Made by a program: the position numbers and the translations under genes. 64,000 nucleotides of DNA. Origin: Sulfurovum sp. (GTDB lineage Bacteria; Campylobacterota; Campylobacteria; Campylobacterales; Sulfurovaceae). Positions 51,121-62,056 of this stretch are shown piece after piece. Within the stretch, counting starts at the first letter, position 1; each line of letters begins with the position of its first letter. A model generated the notes under the pieces. It made no database searches. It was not told the origin of the DNA and saw only the letters and a list, made by a program, of their open reading frames with translations. The stretch lies in the NCBI GenBank assembly GCA_027082955.1, contig JALWTA010000011.1:25202-89201 (forward strand), in the 5' to 3' direction.

Positions 51121-51942
51121 TTATGCTGTTTGCTTCCTGTGCAGCATTTTATCTGCTGACAGGCTTACCAGCATCGACACAATCACATATGTCAAAAAGA
51201 AGTATAGTCCAGACTCTGCTTCTGCCCGGCTTACATCACCTTTGTCTGCCGTCAAATAGACAAGAAATGTTGCGACCACAAAGACATCGACCATCGACCA
51301 CTTTCCGATCATTTTGAAAAATGCTACCATACCATGGGCGAACCTGTTCCTCAAAAAGAGTGCAACAAACATCAAAGCAAACGTTTTGACCAGCGGAATC
51401 AACACAGAAAAAAGCAACACGACTATGGCAACCGTCACATCTCCGTTCTCATACAGCTTGACCAACGACCCCATAATGCTTTTTGATTCAAAGGAAAGCA
51501 CCACATCGCCCAAATAATCTATATGTTTATGTATCGTAACCATCAATATCGGTGTTATCAAGCCAAAAAAAAGCATCATAGCGGCACCAAGCGCACCAAT
51601 AAAGGTAAAGGTACGCAGCGAAACCAAATATGCACTTCCACATAGAAGCAATAAAACAAACAAAGCCTTTAGCACATAATGCTTACTCTCTCGTCTATGC
51701 GTTTCCCGCACCTTTTGCAATCGCTGCAAAATCTGTTTCTCCCCATTCCTGTAATACCCCAAAGAGAGTGTCTCTGCCCACTCTTTCAGGCGGTACTCCG
51801 CCAACGACTTTGGGTTCATCTTTGCAATCTGCTGTGCAGTCGCATCTTCATATGATTTAGCCTCACCATAGGCACGCACTGAAAAAAACAGCAATGCCGC
51901 TACAAGAGCAGTTAACCACACATATACCAGTAGACGCATCAC
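51121..51942 (-). CDS. Paraquat-inducible protein A-like membrane protein
   Basis: PqiA-like region GLITPILMVTIHK ... FSVLIPLVKTFALMF ... KMIGKWSMVDVFVVATFLVYLT. Confidence 0.8.
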   Translation of the reverse strand: MMRLLVYVWLTALVAALLFFSVRAYGEAKSYEDATAQQIAKMNPKSLAEYRLKEWAETLSLGYYRNGEKQILQRLQKVRETHRRESKHYVLKALFVLLLLCGSAYLVSLRTFTFIGALGAAMMLFFGLITPILMVTIHKHIDYLGDVVLSFESKSIMGSLVKLYENGDVTVAIVVLLFSVLIPLVKTFALMFVALFLRNRFAHGMVAFFKMIGKWSMVDVFVVATFLVYLTADKGDVSRAEAESGLYFFLTYVIVSMLVSLSADKMLHRKQTA

Positions 51943-52880
51943 GGCTTTACCTCAAAATAGACAAGCAGTGTTTTTTGAAAAAAATTGTCATTGTCATCGC
52001 TCACCATCAAATAACGGTCTTTTCCAACACGCGCCAACCCCTCAAAATTATCGATATTCCACCCCTTATGCGTATTCATCTTGACAAGCACCCTGCTTTT
52101 GCACCATCCATGGCTGCATGCATCAAGATAAACTTTCTTGAGCGTGACGACAAATGGTTCAAAAAGCCCTTTGTAGGAGCGTTCAAGCACCAGAAGGTTC
52201 CCGTCATCCATCACCTCGATGGCAGATACACCGCTTCTTGCTTCCGGTTCTGCACGAAAGTGCCATCTCTTTCCGTGCAACGCATACACAGTCTGAGACT
52301 TTTTATTGTCTTTCTTGAGCGGCCACTCCGCTACGGTTAAGATACCATATTTCGGATGCCATGCCAATGCTTCAAGCGATTTGTTCTTGCTTCTATAGGA
52401 TTTTGGATCACGCAATTCCGAAGGCAGTGTATATTTCTTGATCCGCTCTCCCAGTCTTTCCCTCTCCAGCGAAAAACTGCCTATTTTGGCTTTCCCTTCA
52501 AAAGAGATGAGTAGATGACCCTCGCCATCCAGGGTCATCCCTTCAGTATCACGTGCCCATTTTTTAAACTGCTTTCCATTGTGCTTTCTCACCTTGGCAG
52601 CAGCAATAGGGATCAACTTCTCTATCCTCTCCGACAATCCTGTCCTAAAAACAAAAAGCTTTCCCTCGTCACTCACCAGATACAACCGGGCACTCTTTGG
52701 ATCATACGCTAGATCTGAGATTTCTGAAAAACGGATGCCCTGGATACGATCAAAATCAAGTTCCTTCTGATCCAGTATCCTGATATGCATGTGTGGTGCC
52801 ACTTTGGGAACGATATTCACAGGGATCATCTCTGCAAAAAGCCCAATACATGTAACAATGTAGCACCATACGATACGCAT
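51939..52880 (-). CDS. Esterase-like activity of phytase family protein
   Basis: FSEISDLAYDPKSARLYLVSDEG; KWARDTEGMTLDGEGHLLISFEG; WNIDNFEGLARVGKDRYLMVSDDN. Confidence 0.75.
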   Translation of the reverse strand: MRIVWCYIVTCIGLFAEMIPVNIVPKVAPHMHIRILDQKELDFDRIQGIRFSEISDLAYDPKSARLYLVSDEGKLFVFRTGLSERIEKLIPIAAAKVRKHNGKQFKKWARDTEGMTLDGEGHLLISFEGKAKIGSFSLERERLGERIKKYTLPSELRDPKSYRSKNKSLEALAWHPKYGILTVAEWPLKKDNKKSQTVYALHGKRWHFRAEPEARSGVSAIEVMDDGNLLVLERSYKGLFEPFVVTLKKVYLDACSHGWCKSRVLVKMNTHKGWNIDNFEGLARVGKDRYLMVSDDNDNFFQKTLLVYFEVKP

Positions 52881-53326
52881 CAGCGTTCAGCACTTTTCGA
52901 GGAAAAATATGCCATTGCCAACATCAACACTATCCCTGCATCAATTGAAACATCAGCAAAATTGAACACTGCAAAATCAAAACCGCAATGCCATGCGACA
53001 TAGTCCACCACAGCACCATGCACAAACCTGTCATATAGGTTGCCCATAGCACCGCCTATCAACAACCCCGATGGCAACGCATATCGTCTCAGATATCCTC
53101 CATGCAGAAGATAATACAGTACGCCTCCAATGAGTATGAGTTGAACCCACTTTAAAGCATCTCCCAAAAAGGCAAACAGTGAAAAAGCAACCCCTTTGTT
53201 CATATGAAGCACCAGATCAATACAACTTCCCTGACGGTAATAGCCTTCCAAAAAAAGTGTTTTAATACTTTGGTCAATGATAAAAATACCAATAGCAGAG
53301 AAGAGGAATACGGCAAATATACGCAT
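52880..53326 (-). CDS. lspA: Lipoprotein signal peptidase
   Basis: GGAMGNLYDRFVHGAVVDYVAWHCGFDFAVFNFADVSIDAGI. Confidence 0.95.
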   Translation of the reverse strand: MRIFAVFLFSAIGIFIIDQSIKTLFLEGYYRQGSCIDLVLHMNKGVAFSLFAFLGDALKWVQLILIGGVLYYLLHGGYLRRYALPSGLLIGGAMGNLYDRFVHGAVVDYVAWHCGFDFAVFNFADVSIDAGIVLMLAMAYFSSKSAER

Positions 53327-54663
53327 TAAACCAGCACACCTTTAAAGAAACTTACGCACTCCTCCATCATTGCATCGAGCGCTTTTTCATCTTTACCTTC
53401 AAGCAGCAGCCGGATCTTTTTTTCTGTTCCTGAATATCGGAAAAGATGACGCATACCTTTTGATTCAACTGTACGCTTCAGCGCATCCAACCCTTCAATC
53501 TCATCAAAAGGACGTTTCTCCTCCACAAGCAGGTTTACCAGCTTTTGTGGATACGATTCATACGGGTTAAATACTTCACTGGCCGGCAGCCCAACTGTAA
53601 CTAGATATGCCAATGCCTGCAATGCACTCGAAATGCCGTCTCCTGTCTTTGCATAATCACTGAAAATGATGTGCCCGCTTTGCTCCCCACCGAAGTTGAT
53701 TCCCTTCGCCTGCATGAGTTTCACAACATTTTTGTCCCCAACATCGGAGCGATACAACTTCAGCCCATGCGATGCCAAATACTCATCAAGTCCCTGATTG
53801 CTCATGACTGTCGCGACCATCCCGTCACCCTTAAGCTCTCCCTGCTGTTTCAAATGTACAGCAAGTACGGCCATCAGTTTATCTCCGTCAACCACTTCAC
53901 CTTTTTCATCTACCATTACCAACCTGTCTGCATCACCATCCAAAGCGATCCCGATGTCTGCACGCTTGTCAAGCACTACTTTTGCCAGATGTTCCGGATG
54001 CATGGCACCGCACCCTTCATTGATATTAAAGCCATCGGGCGTATTGCCAATGACGAATACCTCGGCGCCAAGCTCCTGAAGAATGGTCGGTCCTACAATA
54101 TACCCCGCACCGTTTGCACAATCAATCACAATACGTTTTCCCGCCAGGGTAAGCCGTTTTGGAAATGAGTTTTTAATATGCACGATATAGCGTCCGATCA
54201 CATCATCGATACGCTTGGATTTTCCAATATGCTTGCCTGTTGCTTGAGCCGTCTCAAGCATCTCGTCATCTGCATAGATCTCTTCGATCTTCTCCTCTTC
54301 TTCCCTGTTGAGCTTATTGCCATCTGCATCAAAGAACTTGATTCCATTGTCGTAGTACGGATTATGGCTCGCAGAAATCATGATACCTGCATCACATCGC
54401 ATATTTTCTGTCAAGAAAGCAATTGCAGGTGTTGGCATTGGACCGATCTGGACAACATCGAAGCCCACTGCTGTCAATCCAGACACCAGTGCATTCTCAA
54501 TCATATAGCCACTGCGTCTTGTATCTTTCCCCACCAATATCTTGTTTGTCTTCGCAAACTGCTTGAAGTAGATTCCTGTTGCCATAGCAAGACGAAGCGT
54601 ATTGCTCGCACTTACCTTTTTCCCGGCTTCACCCCGTACACCATCTGTACCAAAAAGTCTCAA
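53326..54663 (-). CDS. glmM: Phosphoglucosamine mutase
   Basis: [44 protein letters not shown]. Confidence 0.97.
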   Translation of the reverse strand: MRLFGTDGVRGEAGKKVSASNTLRLAMATGIYFKQFAKTNKILVGKDTRRSGYMIENALVSGLTAVGFDVVQIGPMPTPAIAFLTENMRCDAGIMISASHNPYYDNGIKFFDADGNKLNREEEEKIEEIYADDEMLETAQATGKHIGKSKRIDDVIGRYIVHIKNSFPKRLTLAGKRIVIDCANGAGYIVGPTILQELGAEVFVIGNTPDGFNINEGCGAMHPEHLAKVVLDKRADIGIALDGDADRLVMVDEKGEVVDGDKLMAVLAVHLKQQGELKGDGMVATVMSNQGLDEYLASHGLKLYRSDVGDKNVVKLMQAKGINFGGEQSGHIIFSDYAKTGDGISSALQALAYLVTVGLPASEVFNPYESYPQKLVNLLVEEKRPFDEIEGLDALKRTVESKGMRHLFRYSGTEKKIRLLLEGKDEKALDAMMEECVSFFKGVLV

Positions 54664-54828
54664 AATGTTCCCCCTATCCTTTATTTCGTAGCTTAATTTT
54701 ACCCAAACATCATTAACTTCAGAAACTTTTCAATTAATTATTCTTTAATCTTATTTTGGATATTATTCGCGAACTATTTTCACTCTCTAAAGTATTGAGT
54801 GATAACAACAACTCCAAAAAGGAATCCT

Positions 54829-55098
54829 ATGGCACACCATAAGTCAGCAAAAAAGCGTATTTTGCAAACGGCGAAGAGAACAGAGCGAAACAGATATTAC
54901 AGAACACGTTTCAAAAATATTGTCAAGGCGGTACATGCAGCCGTTGAAGCTGGAGATAAAGCAGCTGCGATGGAGGCATTCAAGGTCGCTAACAAAAAGA
55001 TCCATGCACTTGTCAGCAAAGGATTCATCAAAAAGCAGACAGCATCCAGAAAAGTAAGCCGCCTGCACAAAATGGTCAACAAACTCGAAGCTGCCTAA
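54829..55098 (+). CDS. rpsT: 30S ribosomal protein S20
   Basis: [35 protein letters not shown]. Confidence 0.97.
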   Translation: MAHHKSAKKRILQTAKRTERNRYYRTRFKNIVKAVHAAVEAGDKAAAMEAFKVANKKIHALVSKGFIKKQTASRKVSRLHKMVNKLEAA

Positions 55099-55156
55099 GC
55101 AGTTTCGTCCCCCTCTTTACAACTCCTTTTAAATTAATTTAACACAAAGAACGCCT

Positions 55157-56224
55157 ATGTTCAAAGAGAAACTTCAACCCTTCATCAACCGATACAATGA
55201 GATCAGCGAACTGCTAAGTTCACCCGACATTGCCAGTGACATTGGCCGCATGACGGAACTCAGCAAAGAACAGTCTGGGCTTGGAGAACTTGTAGAAAAA
55301 GCAAAAATCTATCTTGAGACGGCAGAAGCCATCGAGGAGAACAAAGAATTGCTTGGAGATCCTGAGCTTGGAGACTTGGCAAAAGAGGAACTCTCCGAAC
55401 TTGAACCCATGCTGCCAAAGCTTGAAGAAGAGATCAAAGTACTCATGATCCCCAAAGACAAGAACGACGACAAGAATATCTACCTTGAACTGCGCGCCGG
55501 TGCCGGAGGAGACGAGAGTGCCCTTTTCGTTGCCGATGTCTTTAGAATGTATTCGCGTTATGCCGAACAGATGGGCTGGAGAGTAGAGATTGTCAGCTCA
55601 AATGATGGCACTGCCGGCGGTTACAAAGAGCTTATCGCCCTGATTAAAGGCGAGAGTGTCTATTCAAAGCTCAAATACGAAGCCGGTACCCACCGAGTAC
55701 AGCGTGTCCCAGATACAGAAACACAAGGACGTGTACACACCTCTGCCATCACCGTAGCGGTCATACCAGAAGTTGACGATGTCGAAGTTGACATCAAACC
55801 AAATGAGATCAAAATGGATGTCTACCGCTCCAGCGGATGTGGCGGGCAGTCAGTCAACACCACTGACTCTGCGGTACGTTTGACACACATCCCAACAGGT
55901 ATCGTCGTTGCCATTCAGGATGAAAAGTCCCAGCACAAAAACCGAGATAAAGCCATGAAAGTACTCAAAGCACGTGTCTATGAAGCCGAACTGCAAAAAC
56001 AACTCGATGAGACTGCCGGACAGCGTAAACTGCAGGTTGGTTCCGGGGATCGTTCTGAAAAGATCAGAACCTACAACTATCCGCAAAACCGTATCACCGA
56101 CCACCGTATCGGATTGACACTCTATGCGCTCGATGATGTGATGAACAACGGGAACCTCAACCTCGTTGTTGACCCACTCATCGCCCATGCACAGGCAGAG
56201 GCAATACAGGAAGCAGGGCTCTAA
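55157..56224 (+). CDS. prfA: Peptide chain release factor 1
   Basis: [42 protein letters not shown]. Confidence 0.98.
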   Translation: MFKEKLQPFINRYNEISELLSSPDIASDIGRMTELSKEQSGLGELVEKAKIYLETAEAIEENKELLGDPELGDLAKEELSELEPMLPKLEEEIKVLMIPKDKNDDKNIYLELRAGAGGDESALFVADVFRMYSRYAEQMGWRVEIVSSNDGTAGGYKELIALIKGESVYSKLKYEAGTHRVQRVPDTETQGRVHTSAITVAVIPEVDDVEVDIKPNEIKMDVYRSSGCGGQSVNTTDSAVRLTHIPTGIVVAIQDEKSQHKNRDKAMKVLKARVYEAELQKQLDETAGQRKLQVGSGDRSEKIRTYNYPQNRITDHRIGLTLYALDDVMNNGNLNLVVDPLIAHAQAEAIQEAGL

Positions 56225-56297
56225 CCTGCCGCTTCTTTCGTAATCAAACTTCATCTGCTATAATATCTCCCATATTTTTCACAAGGGAGAACAACCC

Positions 56298-56765
56298 ATG
56301 CAAACATTCCAACACATACCAAATGACACCCCCATACATGAGGTGGTTCTTGCAGCTTTTGATACCAAGATGGATATTGAAGGAGGTTGGGGCTACAGCA
56401 AAGAAGAGGCAACCCGTTTTACCGCCAATCCGCAAGACCTTCCCGCGTCACAGCTTGAACATATGCTCGCCTCTATGCGTGTCTACCTCGAAATGAATAT
56501 GACACTGCCTAAAGAGAAACGCTATGGCAGCATCAATGTCAATGAAAGAACACGAGAAGAAATCAACGAAGAGGGCAGACTGTTGCACCATGTTACCTAT
56601 GAGGTTACTGGCATGAAAGAGAGTGATTACGCTGCTTTTATCAATGAGTACAAAGAGGGGTACGGAAAAGAGGAGTTCGATATGGAATCACACTTCAGAC
56701 GCAGAAAAGAGGCGACACTGACCAGAACAGTATCGCACTGGTTCGATGTGACACAGATAGATTAA
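56298..56765 (+). CDS. Hypothetical protein
   Basis: 155 aa ORF with GGGAGA RBS-like sequence upstream. Confidence 0.65.
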   Translation: MQTFQHIPNDTPIHEVVLAAFDTKMDIEGGWGYSKEEATRFTANPQDLPASQLEHMLASMRVYLEMNMTLPKEKRYGSINVNERTREEINEEGRLLHHVTYEVTGMKESDYAAFINEYKEGYGKEEFDMESHFRRRKEATLTRTVSHWFDVTQID

Positions 56766-56791
56766 ACAATCCTCAGATCACTTAATCCATC

Positions 56792-56810
56792 TGTCTGCCG
56801 AAGGCAGACA
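56792..56810. terminator. Hairpin TGTCTGCC-GAA-GGCAGACA between convergent genes
   Basis: Perfect 8-bp stem; no clear U-tract. Confidence 0.4.
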
Positions 56811-56825
56811 TGCAAAAGCAGAAGC

Positions 56826-57128
56826 TTACTTGATCTTCTTGCTTTCTGTAACCGTTTTTCCGGAAAGATCTACCCATGTAATAGTAAGATCATCACCTTT
56901 TTTACCGGCTTTTGCTTTAAACTTGATCATAGGGTTTTTAGAGAGGAACTGGCTTGTTGATGCATCATATACAATTGTATCACCTACTTTTGCAGTGATA
57001 TGTGTAATGAAGTTAGGCTCTTTCCCTTTCTTTTTTGCCTGATCATATGTCAACATTGGATGTTTGATCAACGCTTTTACCTTAAGAACACCGTCTTTCT
57101 CTTTTGCTTTAATTTTCATATTACCCAT
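56826..57128 (-). CDS. soxZ: Thiosulfate oxidation carrier complex protein SoxZ
   Basis: IKHPMLTYDQAKKKGKEPNFITHITAKVGDTIVYDASTSQFLSKNPMIKFKAK. Confidence 0.94.
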   Translation of the reverse strand: MGNMKIKAKEKDGVLKVKALIKHPMLTYDQAKKKGKEPNFITHITAKVGDTIVYDASTSQFLSKNPMIKFKAKAGKKGDDLTITWVDLSGKTVTESKKIK

Positions 57129-57174
57129 AGTGTGTATTCCTTTTTTCTTTTTCTCTTAAATGATATGCGGAGGA

Positions 57175-57648
57175 TTACCCTTCACATCCGCCTTTAGCAA
57201 CCTGAAGCTTAGTTTTACCTACATAGAATTTACCATCTTTGCCTTCAACGATCGCAGTAAGTTCACCGTTACCACCATTCGCATCTGTTGCCTTCAGTTT
57301 GATCTTGAGGAAATAATCTACGATACCTACATCAGGTACATTCCATACAGTTACCGCACTTTCAGGGTCCATATCCTGGAAAAATGCTACCGTTTTAGCT
57401 GGAATATCAGACTTGATAGTTACAGGTACAGCACCACCGTTACTTGCAACTTTTGGTGCTTTTACTGTCACACCTTTATTTTCCGGTTTGATATCACCAT
57501 ACAATGCTTTAATAGCATCCTGCACTGTTTTTGCCTTCCATGTTGCAGGCTTTGTCGCTCTGAAATCAATGCTGCTGAATGCGCTCAATGCCGCTGGCAG
57601 TGCTGCCATCGCCAACACTCCAAAACCAATAAAATTTCTTCTGTTCAT
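57175..57648 (-). CDS. soxY: Thiosulfate oxidation carrier protein SoxY
   Basis: MNRRNFIGFGVLAMAALPA Tat-like signal; swinging-arm C-terminus GGCEG; adjacent soxZ. Confidence 0.92.
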   Translation of the reverse strand: MNRRNFIGFGVLAMAALPAALSAFSSIDFRATKPATWKAKTVQDAIKALYGDIKPENKGVTVKAPKVASNGGAVPVTIKSDIPAKTVAFFQDMDPESAVTVWNVPDVGIVDYFLKIKLKATDANGGNGELTAIVEGKDGKFYVGKTKLQVAKGGCEG

Positions 57649-57734
57649 ACTGTTTCCTTTTTTGTTAAATTATCAGTACACAAGGTAAAACCTCATGTAC
57701 CATTATACACTATAAATTGTGAAGCAAATGTGAA

Positions 57735-58865
57735 TTATTTCGCTTTGCTAACCATATAGTCTACAACTTCTTTGATCTTCGCATCTGGAAGAGAAGTTCC
57801 ACCTTTTGGAGGCATACCATTCAGCCCATGAATTGCATGGTCATACAAGGTATCCATTCCTTGTTTAATACGTGGTGCCCATGCTTTTTTGTCTCCAAGC
57901 ATTGGAGCACCCATCGCATCGGTACCATGACAGACTGCACAAGAAGCATCATAAACTTTTTTACCTGGATGCTCTGCTGCACCGCCTGCCTTTTTCTTAG
58001 GCAGTTCTTTCTTCTCTGAAATTGGAGGTTGGTAGTCGCTGATACCTGTTCCACTGATACGTGCAAGTACCGGTTTCCCTTTAAAGCAGTTTTTCATACA
58101 ACGTGTACCGTTACCGTAGTTCTTGAAGTCATTGAAGAATTTACGTGCATTCTCAACACCGTTTTTGCCATCTATCTTTGGTATAAATCCATCTTTGTTT
58201 GGCATAACGATTTTCAAGAACTTCTTACGGTTCAACTCATAGTCATCATCCAGCTCTTCACCATCTATTTTAATTTCATTGATAGAGACAATGTATGCAC
58301 ACAATGCATAAACTTCATTATCTGTCAATGACATAGGATGTGGATGAGGCATACCCGTTTTAATATACCACCACAATGTACTTGCATGCGGCCAGTAGGT
58401 ACCAAAGACTCTGATAGGACCTTCATCATTCCCATCAACACGCTGGTTTGTCAAAGACTTTTGACCTTCATAGGCGTTTCCTTTTTGAAGTGCAGGATAA
58501 CCTGCACCACCTGTACCAAAGTCCGCATGACAACTAGAACACTTTTCATCATACAGGGCATCACCTTCTTCTACTGTTCCATGACCTTCAGGCAGTCCGG
58601 TTCCATCAGGCATTACATCGATATTCCATGCATTGATCTCATCTTTTGTAGCTGATCTTCCGAGCTTAAAAGATGTTTTATGTGCTTTTTCATTAACATG
58701 GTAAAGCGAAGTCATACCTTTTTTAACCGGGTATGTTGAACCCCCATCAATGACTTTTTTCCCATTTGCATACGTACGTGATGCATCACTACCTGCAAAC
58801 AATGTTGTCGATGCAGCCGCTACAACGACTGCTGACAGCAACATATTACGATAAGACTTGAACAT
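57735..58865 (-). CDS. soxD: Diheme c-type cytochrome, SoxD-like sulfur dehydrogenase subunit
   Basis: CSSCH and CAVCH motifs; overlaps soxC by about 20 nt. Confidence 0.88.
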   Translation of the reverse strand: MFKSYRNMLLSAVVVAAASTTLFAGSDASRTYANGKKVIDGGSTYPVKKGMTSLYHVNEKAHKTSFKLGRSATKDEINAWNIDVMPDGTGLPEGHGTVEEGDALYDEKCSSCHADFGTGGAGYPALQKGNAYEGQKSLTNQRVDGNDEGPIRVFGTYWPHASTLWWYIKTGMPHPHPMSLTDNEVYALCAYIVSINEIKIDGEELDDDYELNRKKFLKIVMPNKDGFIPKIDGKNGVENARKFFNDFKNYGNGTRCMKNCFKGKPVLARISGTGISDYQPPISEKKELPKKKAGGAAEHPGKKVYDASCAVCHGTDAMGAPMLGDKKAWAPRIKQGMDTLYDHAIHGLNGMPPKGGTSLPDAKIKEVVDYMVSKAK

Positions 58866-60168
58866 TGTTCACCTCCCCTTTTGCTGTAACTTCCCAAGTG
58901 AAAATACCATTTCTGTGGTACACCGATTCGACACCCATTACATCTCTTTCATGCTTAACTGTAGGCTGAATATGCCCAGCATCATCTCTTGCGCGACTTG
59001 AGAGCAGCAATGGTTTTCCTTCATACTTGTAGATATAGCTGAATCGTGTCCACGCTTTTGGCAGTACAAGACCCTTCAGACTTGCTTCTACCCAGTTCTT
59101 ACCACCATCAAAGGAGATATCGACACCTTCAATCGTTCCCATACCAGACCACGCAAGCCCTTCAATCTCAACAATATCACCTTTTTTAAGGTGTGTCCAC
59201 GGTTTTTCAGGACATGGCGAAGTAATCACAGAGTTGACCTCATTCGCATAGAAGTGCTGGATTGCTTTACCGGACTTTTTCAATGCCGTATATTTCGCTG
59301 TTTCCTCTTTTGCATACCATGGTTCAGAAGCGAACTCAAGTCTTGCAAGCCACTTGACACAAAGGTTTCCTTCCCATCCTGGAACAAGCAGTCTGATTGG
59401 ATACCCTTGCTCAGGTCTAAGTGCTTCACCATTTTGTGCCCATACGATCATTGCATCATCAAGCACTTTGTCGATAGGTACAGTTCTTCCCATATGAGAG
59501 CTGTCCCCGCCTTCTGCCAACATCCAGCGTGCATTTGGCTTCAATCCAAGATCTTTGATGATATCTTTAACATATACCCCTGTCCACTCTGCACAACTCA
59601 TCATACCTTTTGCAAACTGCAGTGCAGGGAACTGAGGTCCACGCCACTCTGGTCCGCCGTTGGCAGGACACTCAATGAAGTGAATGCGGCTTACACTTGG
59701 ATAACGTTTTAGCTCATCCATCGTCAACACAATTGGCTTTTCAACCAAACCGTGGATCATGAGTCTATGCTCATTTGGATCAATCTCGGCAACACCACCA
59801 TGACAGCGGCTGAAGAAAAGACCGTTTGGTGTGATAATCCCTTCCAAATCTTGAATTGGACACATCGCAATTGATGCATAGTAATTTCCAGATGAGAGAA
59901 GCTTGGTGTTTCTTCTTGTTACATGGTGCTCATAGGGTGATGGTTGCCCATACAGGTTATGTGTCACCGGATATCCAAGTTTTGTTGCCCATGGCTGCTC
60001 TTCAAGAATCGCAGGATCACCTTTGAGTTCTTTTGCATCTATTTTCACCGGTGCCATTACGCTTGCAGCCGCCATGGCACTGACAGAAAATGCTGCCGAT
60101 TTCCTAAAAAAGTCTCTTCTGCTTGACTGAACGCTTTCAGTTTCAGAAGCTTTACTTATCTTAGTCAT
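58846..60168 (-). CDS. soxC: Sulfane dehydrogenase molybdopterin subunit SoxC
   Basis: Tat signal SSRRDFFRKSAAFSVSAMAAA; oxidoreductase Mo-binding fold HFIECPANGGPEWRGPQ ... YPIRLLVPGWEGNLCVKWL. Confidence 0.93.
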   Translation of the reverse strand: MTKISKASETESVQSSRRDFFRKSAAFSVSAMAAASVMAPVKIDAKELKGDPAILEEQPWATKLGYPVTHNLYGQPSPYEHHVTRRNTKLLSSGNYYASIAMCPIQDLEGIITPNGLFFSRCHGGVAEIDPNEHRLMIHGLVEKPIVLTMDELKRYPSVSRIHFIECPANGGPEWRGPQFPALQFAKGMMSCAEWTGVYVKDIIKDLGLKPNARWMLAEGGDSSHMGRTVPIDKVLDDAMIVWAQNGEALRPEQGYPIRLLVPGWEGNLCVKWLARLEFASEPWYAKEETAKYTALKKSGKAIQHFYANEVNSVITSPCPEKPWTHLKKGDIVEIEGLAWSGMGTIEGVDISFDGGKNWVEASLKGLVLPKAWTRFSYIYKYEGKPLLLSSRARDDAGHIQPTVKHERDVMGVESVYHRNGIFTWEVTAKGEVNNVQVLS

Positions 60169-60447
60169 ATTACCTCCTTATTTTATTACGTAGCACTCGT
60201 TACTCTAGGGGGAGCAGAGACACTATTGTCTTTGATTGTAATCGAAATTAAATTAAAATGTCAAGCAATACAATAAATATTTTCCTTTCTGTATAGATAT
60301 TTGCCAAATAGATACAAATTATTAGATATTCCAATAAATAATCAAAAAAATATCTCTTTTTCATCAAAAATATAGAAGAGTAAGAAAGCTTTACTGCAAT
60401 TATATAAATTATGGTAGAATACGCTATTTCAATTCAGGATAATATCC

Positions 60448-60882
60448 ATGCAAAATGTGGGCACAGTCAAAGCACTTTTCTTCACGTCCAAAGAGAGCAA
60501 GGAAACAATACGGCAGACAACACTTCATATAGACCCAAAAGGGATCTTAGGAGACAAACATTATGGCGGTATGCCAGAACGCAGTATACTTATCTCATCG
60601 CTTGAGAGTTATGCCATCACAGAAAAATTTGGTATTCAAATGCCCTATGGCTATCTCGGAGAAAATATTCTCATGGACTACAACCCTTACCACCTTCCTG
60701 TAGGTACACATCTGCACATTGGAGAGTGCACGTTCGAAATTACCCAAAACTGCACACTCTGCAACCATCTTGCAGCCATTGATAAGCGTATTCCAGATCT
60801 ATTAAAGCACGATCGCGGTATTTTTGCAAAAGCACTTACCTTAGGCATACTCCGAGAAGGAGATGCCATTACACTTGACTAG
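60448..60882 (+). CDS. MOSC domain protein
   Basis: DPKGILGDKHYGG; GYLGENILMDY; CTLCNHLAAIDKRIPDLLKHDRGIFAKAL. Confidence 0.85.
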   Translation: MQNVGTVKALFFTSKESKETIRQTTLHIDPKGILGDKHYGGMPERSILISSLESYAITEKFGIQMPYGYLGENILMDYNPYHLPVGTHLHIGECTFEITQNCTLCNHLAAIDKRIPDLLKHDRGIFAKALTLGILREGDAITLD

Positions 60883-60906
60883 CCGCAGCATCTGACAGAT
60901 GAGCGC

Positions 60907-61836
60907 TTATTTTGCACCGATCTTTTTCAAAATATTTTCAAATTTCTTTTGCGCATCGAGCAGTACATCGCGTGACGGTTTATCCTGAATATTCAGTGCA
61001 CTGAACCATTTATAGACTGTTGGAAATGCCATGTGGATCACATGCTCATCTTTTTTCATGTAAAGATACATGGTACATGGTGCCAAAGCCCCAGCTTCAG
61101 GATGTTTTTGTGAAACAGTGTAAATTACTGGGATTTTACAGATAGAGTAAGCATCGAAAAACTTGTATGCATCAATATCATGCTCATCAAGATCATAGTT
61201 CAAATCAACAAATGCCGGAGAGACAAACCCATTGGGAGCAAGTTCTCCCTCAAATGCCATTTCCAGATCATCTTTGGCATCTTCCCAATCTCCTTTAACA
61301 GCAAAACTGACCTCATGTACCAATGGTCCTTCTGCTTTTATCATCTTGTATGGCATTTTTCGGAATTTTCCATTGGGCATGGCACGCTTCAGTGCTTTTT
61401 CTATCTTCTTACCAAGCGTCACCAATGCAGGTTCATTGGCAGGTATGCCTGTCATTTGGGCAATACCTTCCGGAGAGAGCGAAGAAACATTAATTGTTGT
61501 TGCATCCTTTTCGGTATAGATAGACATACTAAGCGGTGTAAAGAGCGCAATCTTTGGATATTTTACACCCAAAGCACGAAAGGTCTCTTTATCCCATAGG
61601 ATCATAAGATTGTAAACCTTATGATGCAGCACTTTGAAATCTCTTTTAAACGGTGTGAGCATATCATTGTTCGCTTCCACCATAAACCCCTCTTTCTCAA
61701 AGGCTGCCTGTATCGTTTTCGGTGTGATCTTCCCATCGCTGTTCTCTGATGCAAATACTCTCACATGATTTGCCTCTGCGGCACTCAGTCCTATGGTCAC
61801 AACACAAAGTGTTACCAATATCTTAATGAATCTCAT
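60907..61836 (-). CDS. DUF302 domain protein (two apparent copies)
   Basis: LWDKETFRALGVKYPKIALFTPLSMSIYTEKD and ICKIPVIYTVSQKHPEAGALAPCTMYLYMKKDEHVIHMAFPTV. Confidence 0.75.
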   Translation of the reverse strand: MRFIKILVTLCVVTIGLSAAEANHVRVFASENSDGKITPKTIQAAFEKEGFMVEANNDMLTPFKRDFKVLHHKVYNLMILWDKETFRALGVKYPKIALFTPLSMSIYTEKDATTINVSSLSPEGIAQMTGIPANEPALVTLGKKIEKALKRAMPNGKFRKMPYKMIKAEGPLVHEVSFAVKGDWEDAKDDLEMAFEGELAPNGFVSPAFVDLNYDLDEHDIDAYKFFDAYSICKIPVIYTVSQKHPEAGALAPCTMYLYMKKDEHVIHMAFPTVYKWFSALNIQDKPSRDVLLDAQKKFENILKKIGAK

Positions 61837-62023
61837 TCTCTTCCTTTACAATGAATTTATGGCAGTGCAGTGCCATCTTCCGGTTGTATACCGGTGTACA
61901 GGTGTTTATTATAGCTATAATTATTTTAATAAAACGTAAAAAAAATCATAACTAATTGTAAATCTATGGATTTTGTAGAGTTTTTATACAGAAAGTACTG
62001 TGCAGTATATTCATTTGCTTACC

Positions 62024-62047
62024 CGAAAAAGACAGTTGTCTTTTTCG
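62024..62047. terminator. Perfect hairpin CGAAAAAGACA-GT-TGTCTTTTTCG downstream of porin-like gene
   Basis: 11+2+11 inverted repeat 10 nt after the stop of the 62057-63607 gene. Confidence 0.6.
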
Positions 62048-62056
62048 AGGTGTTCA

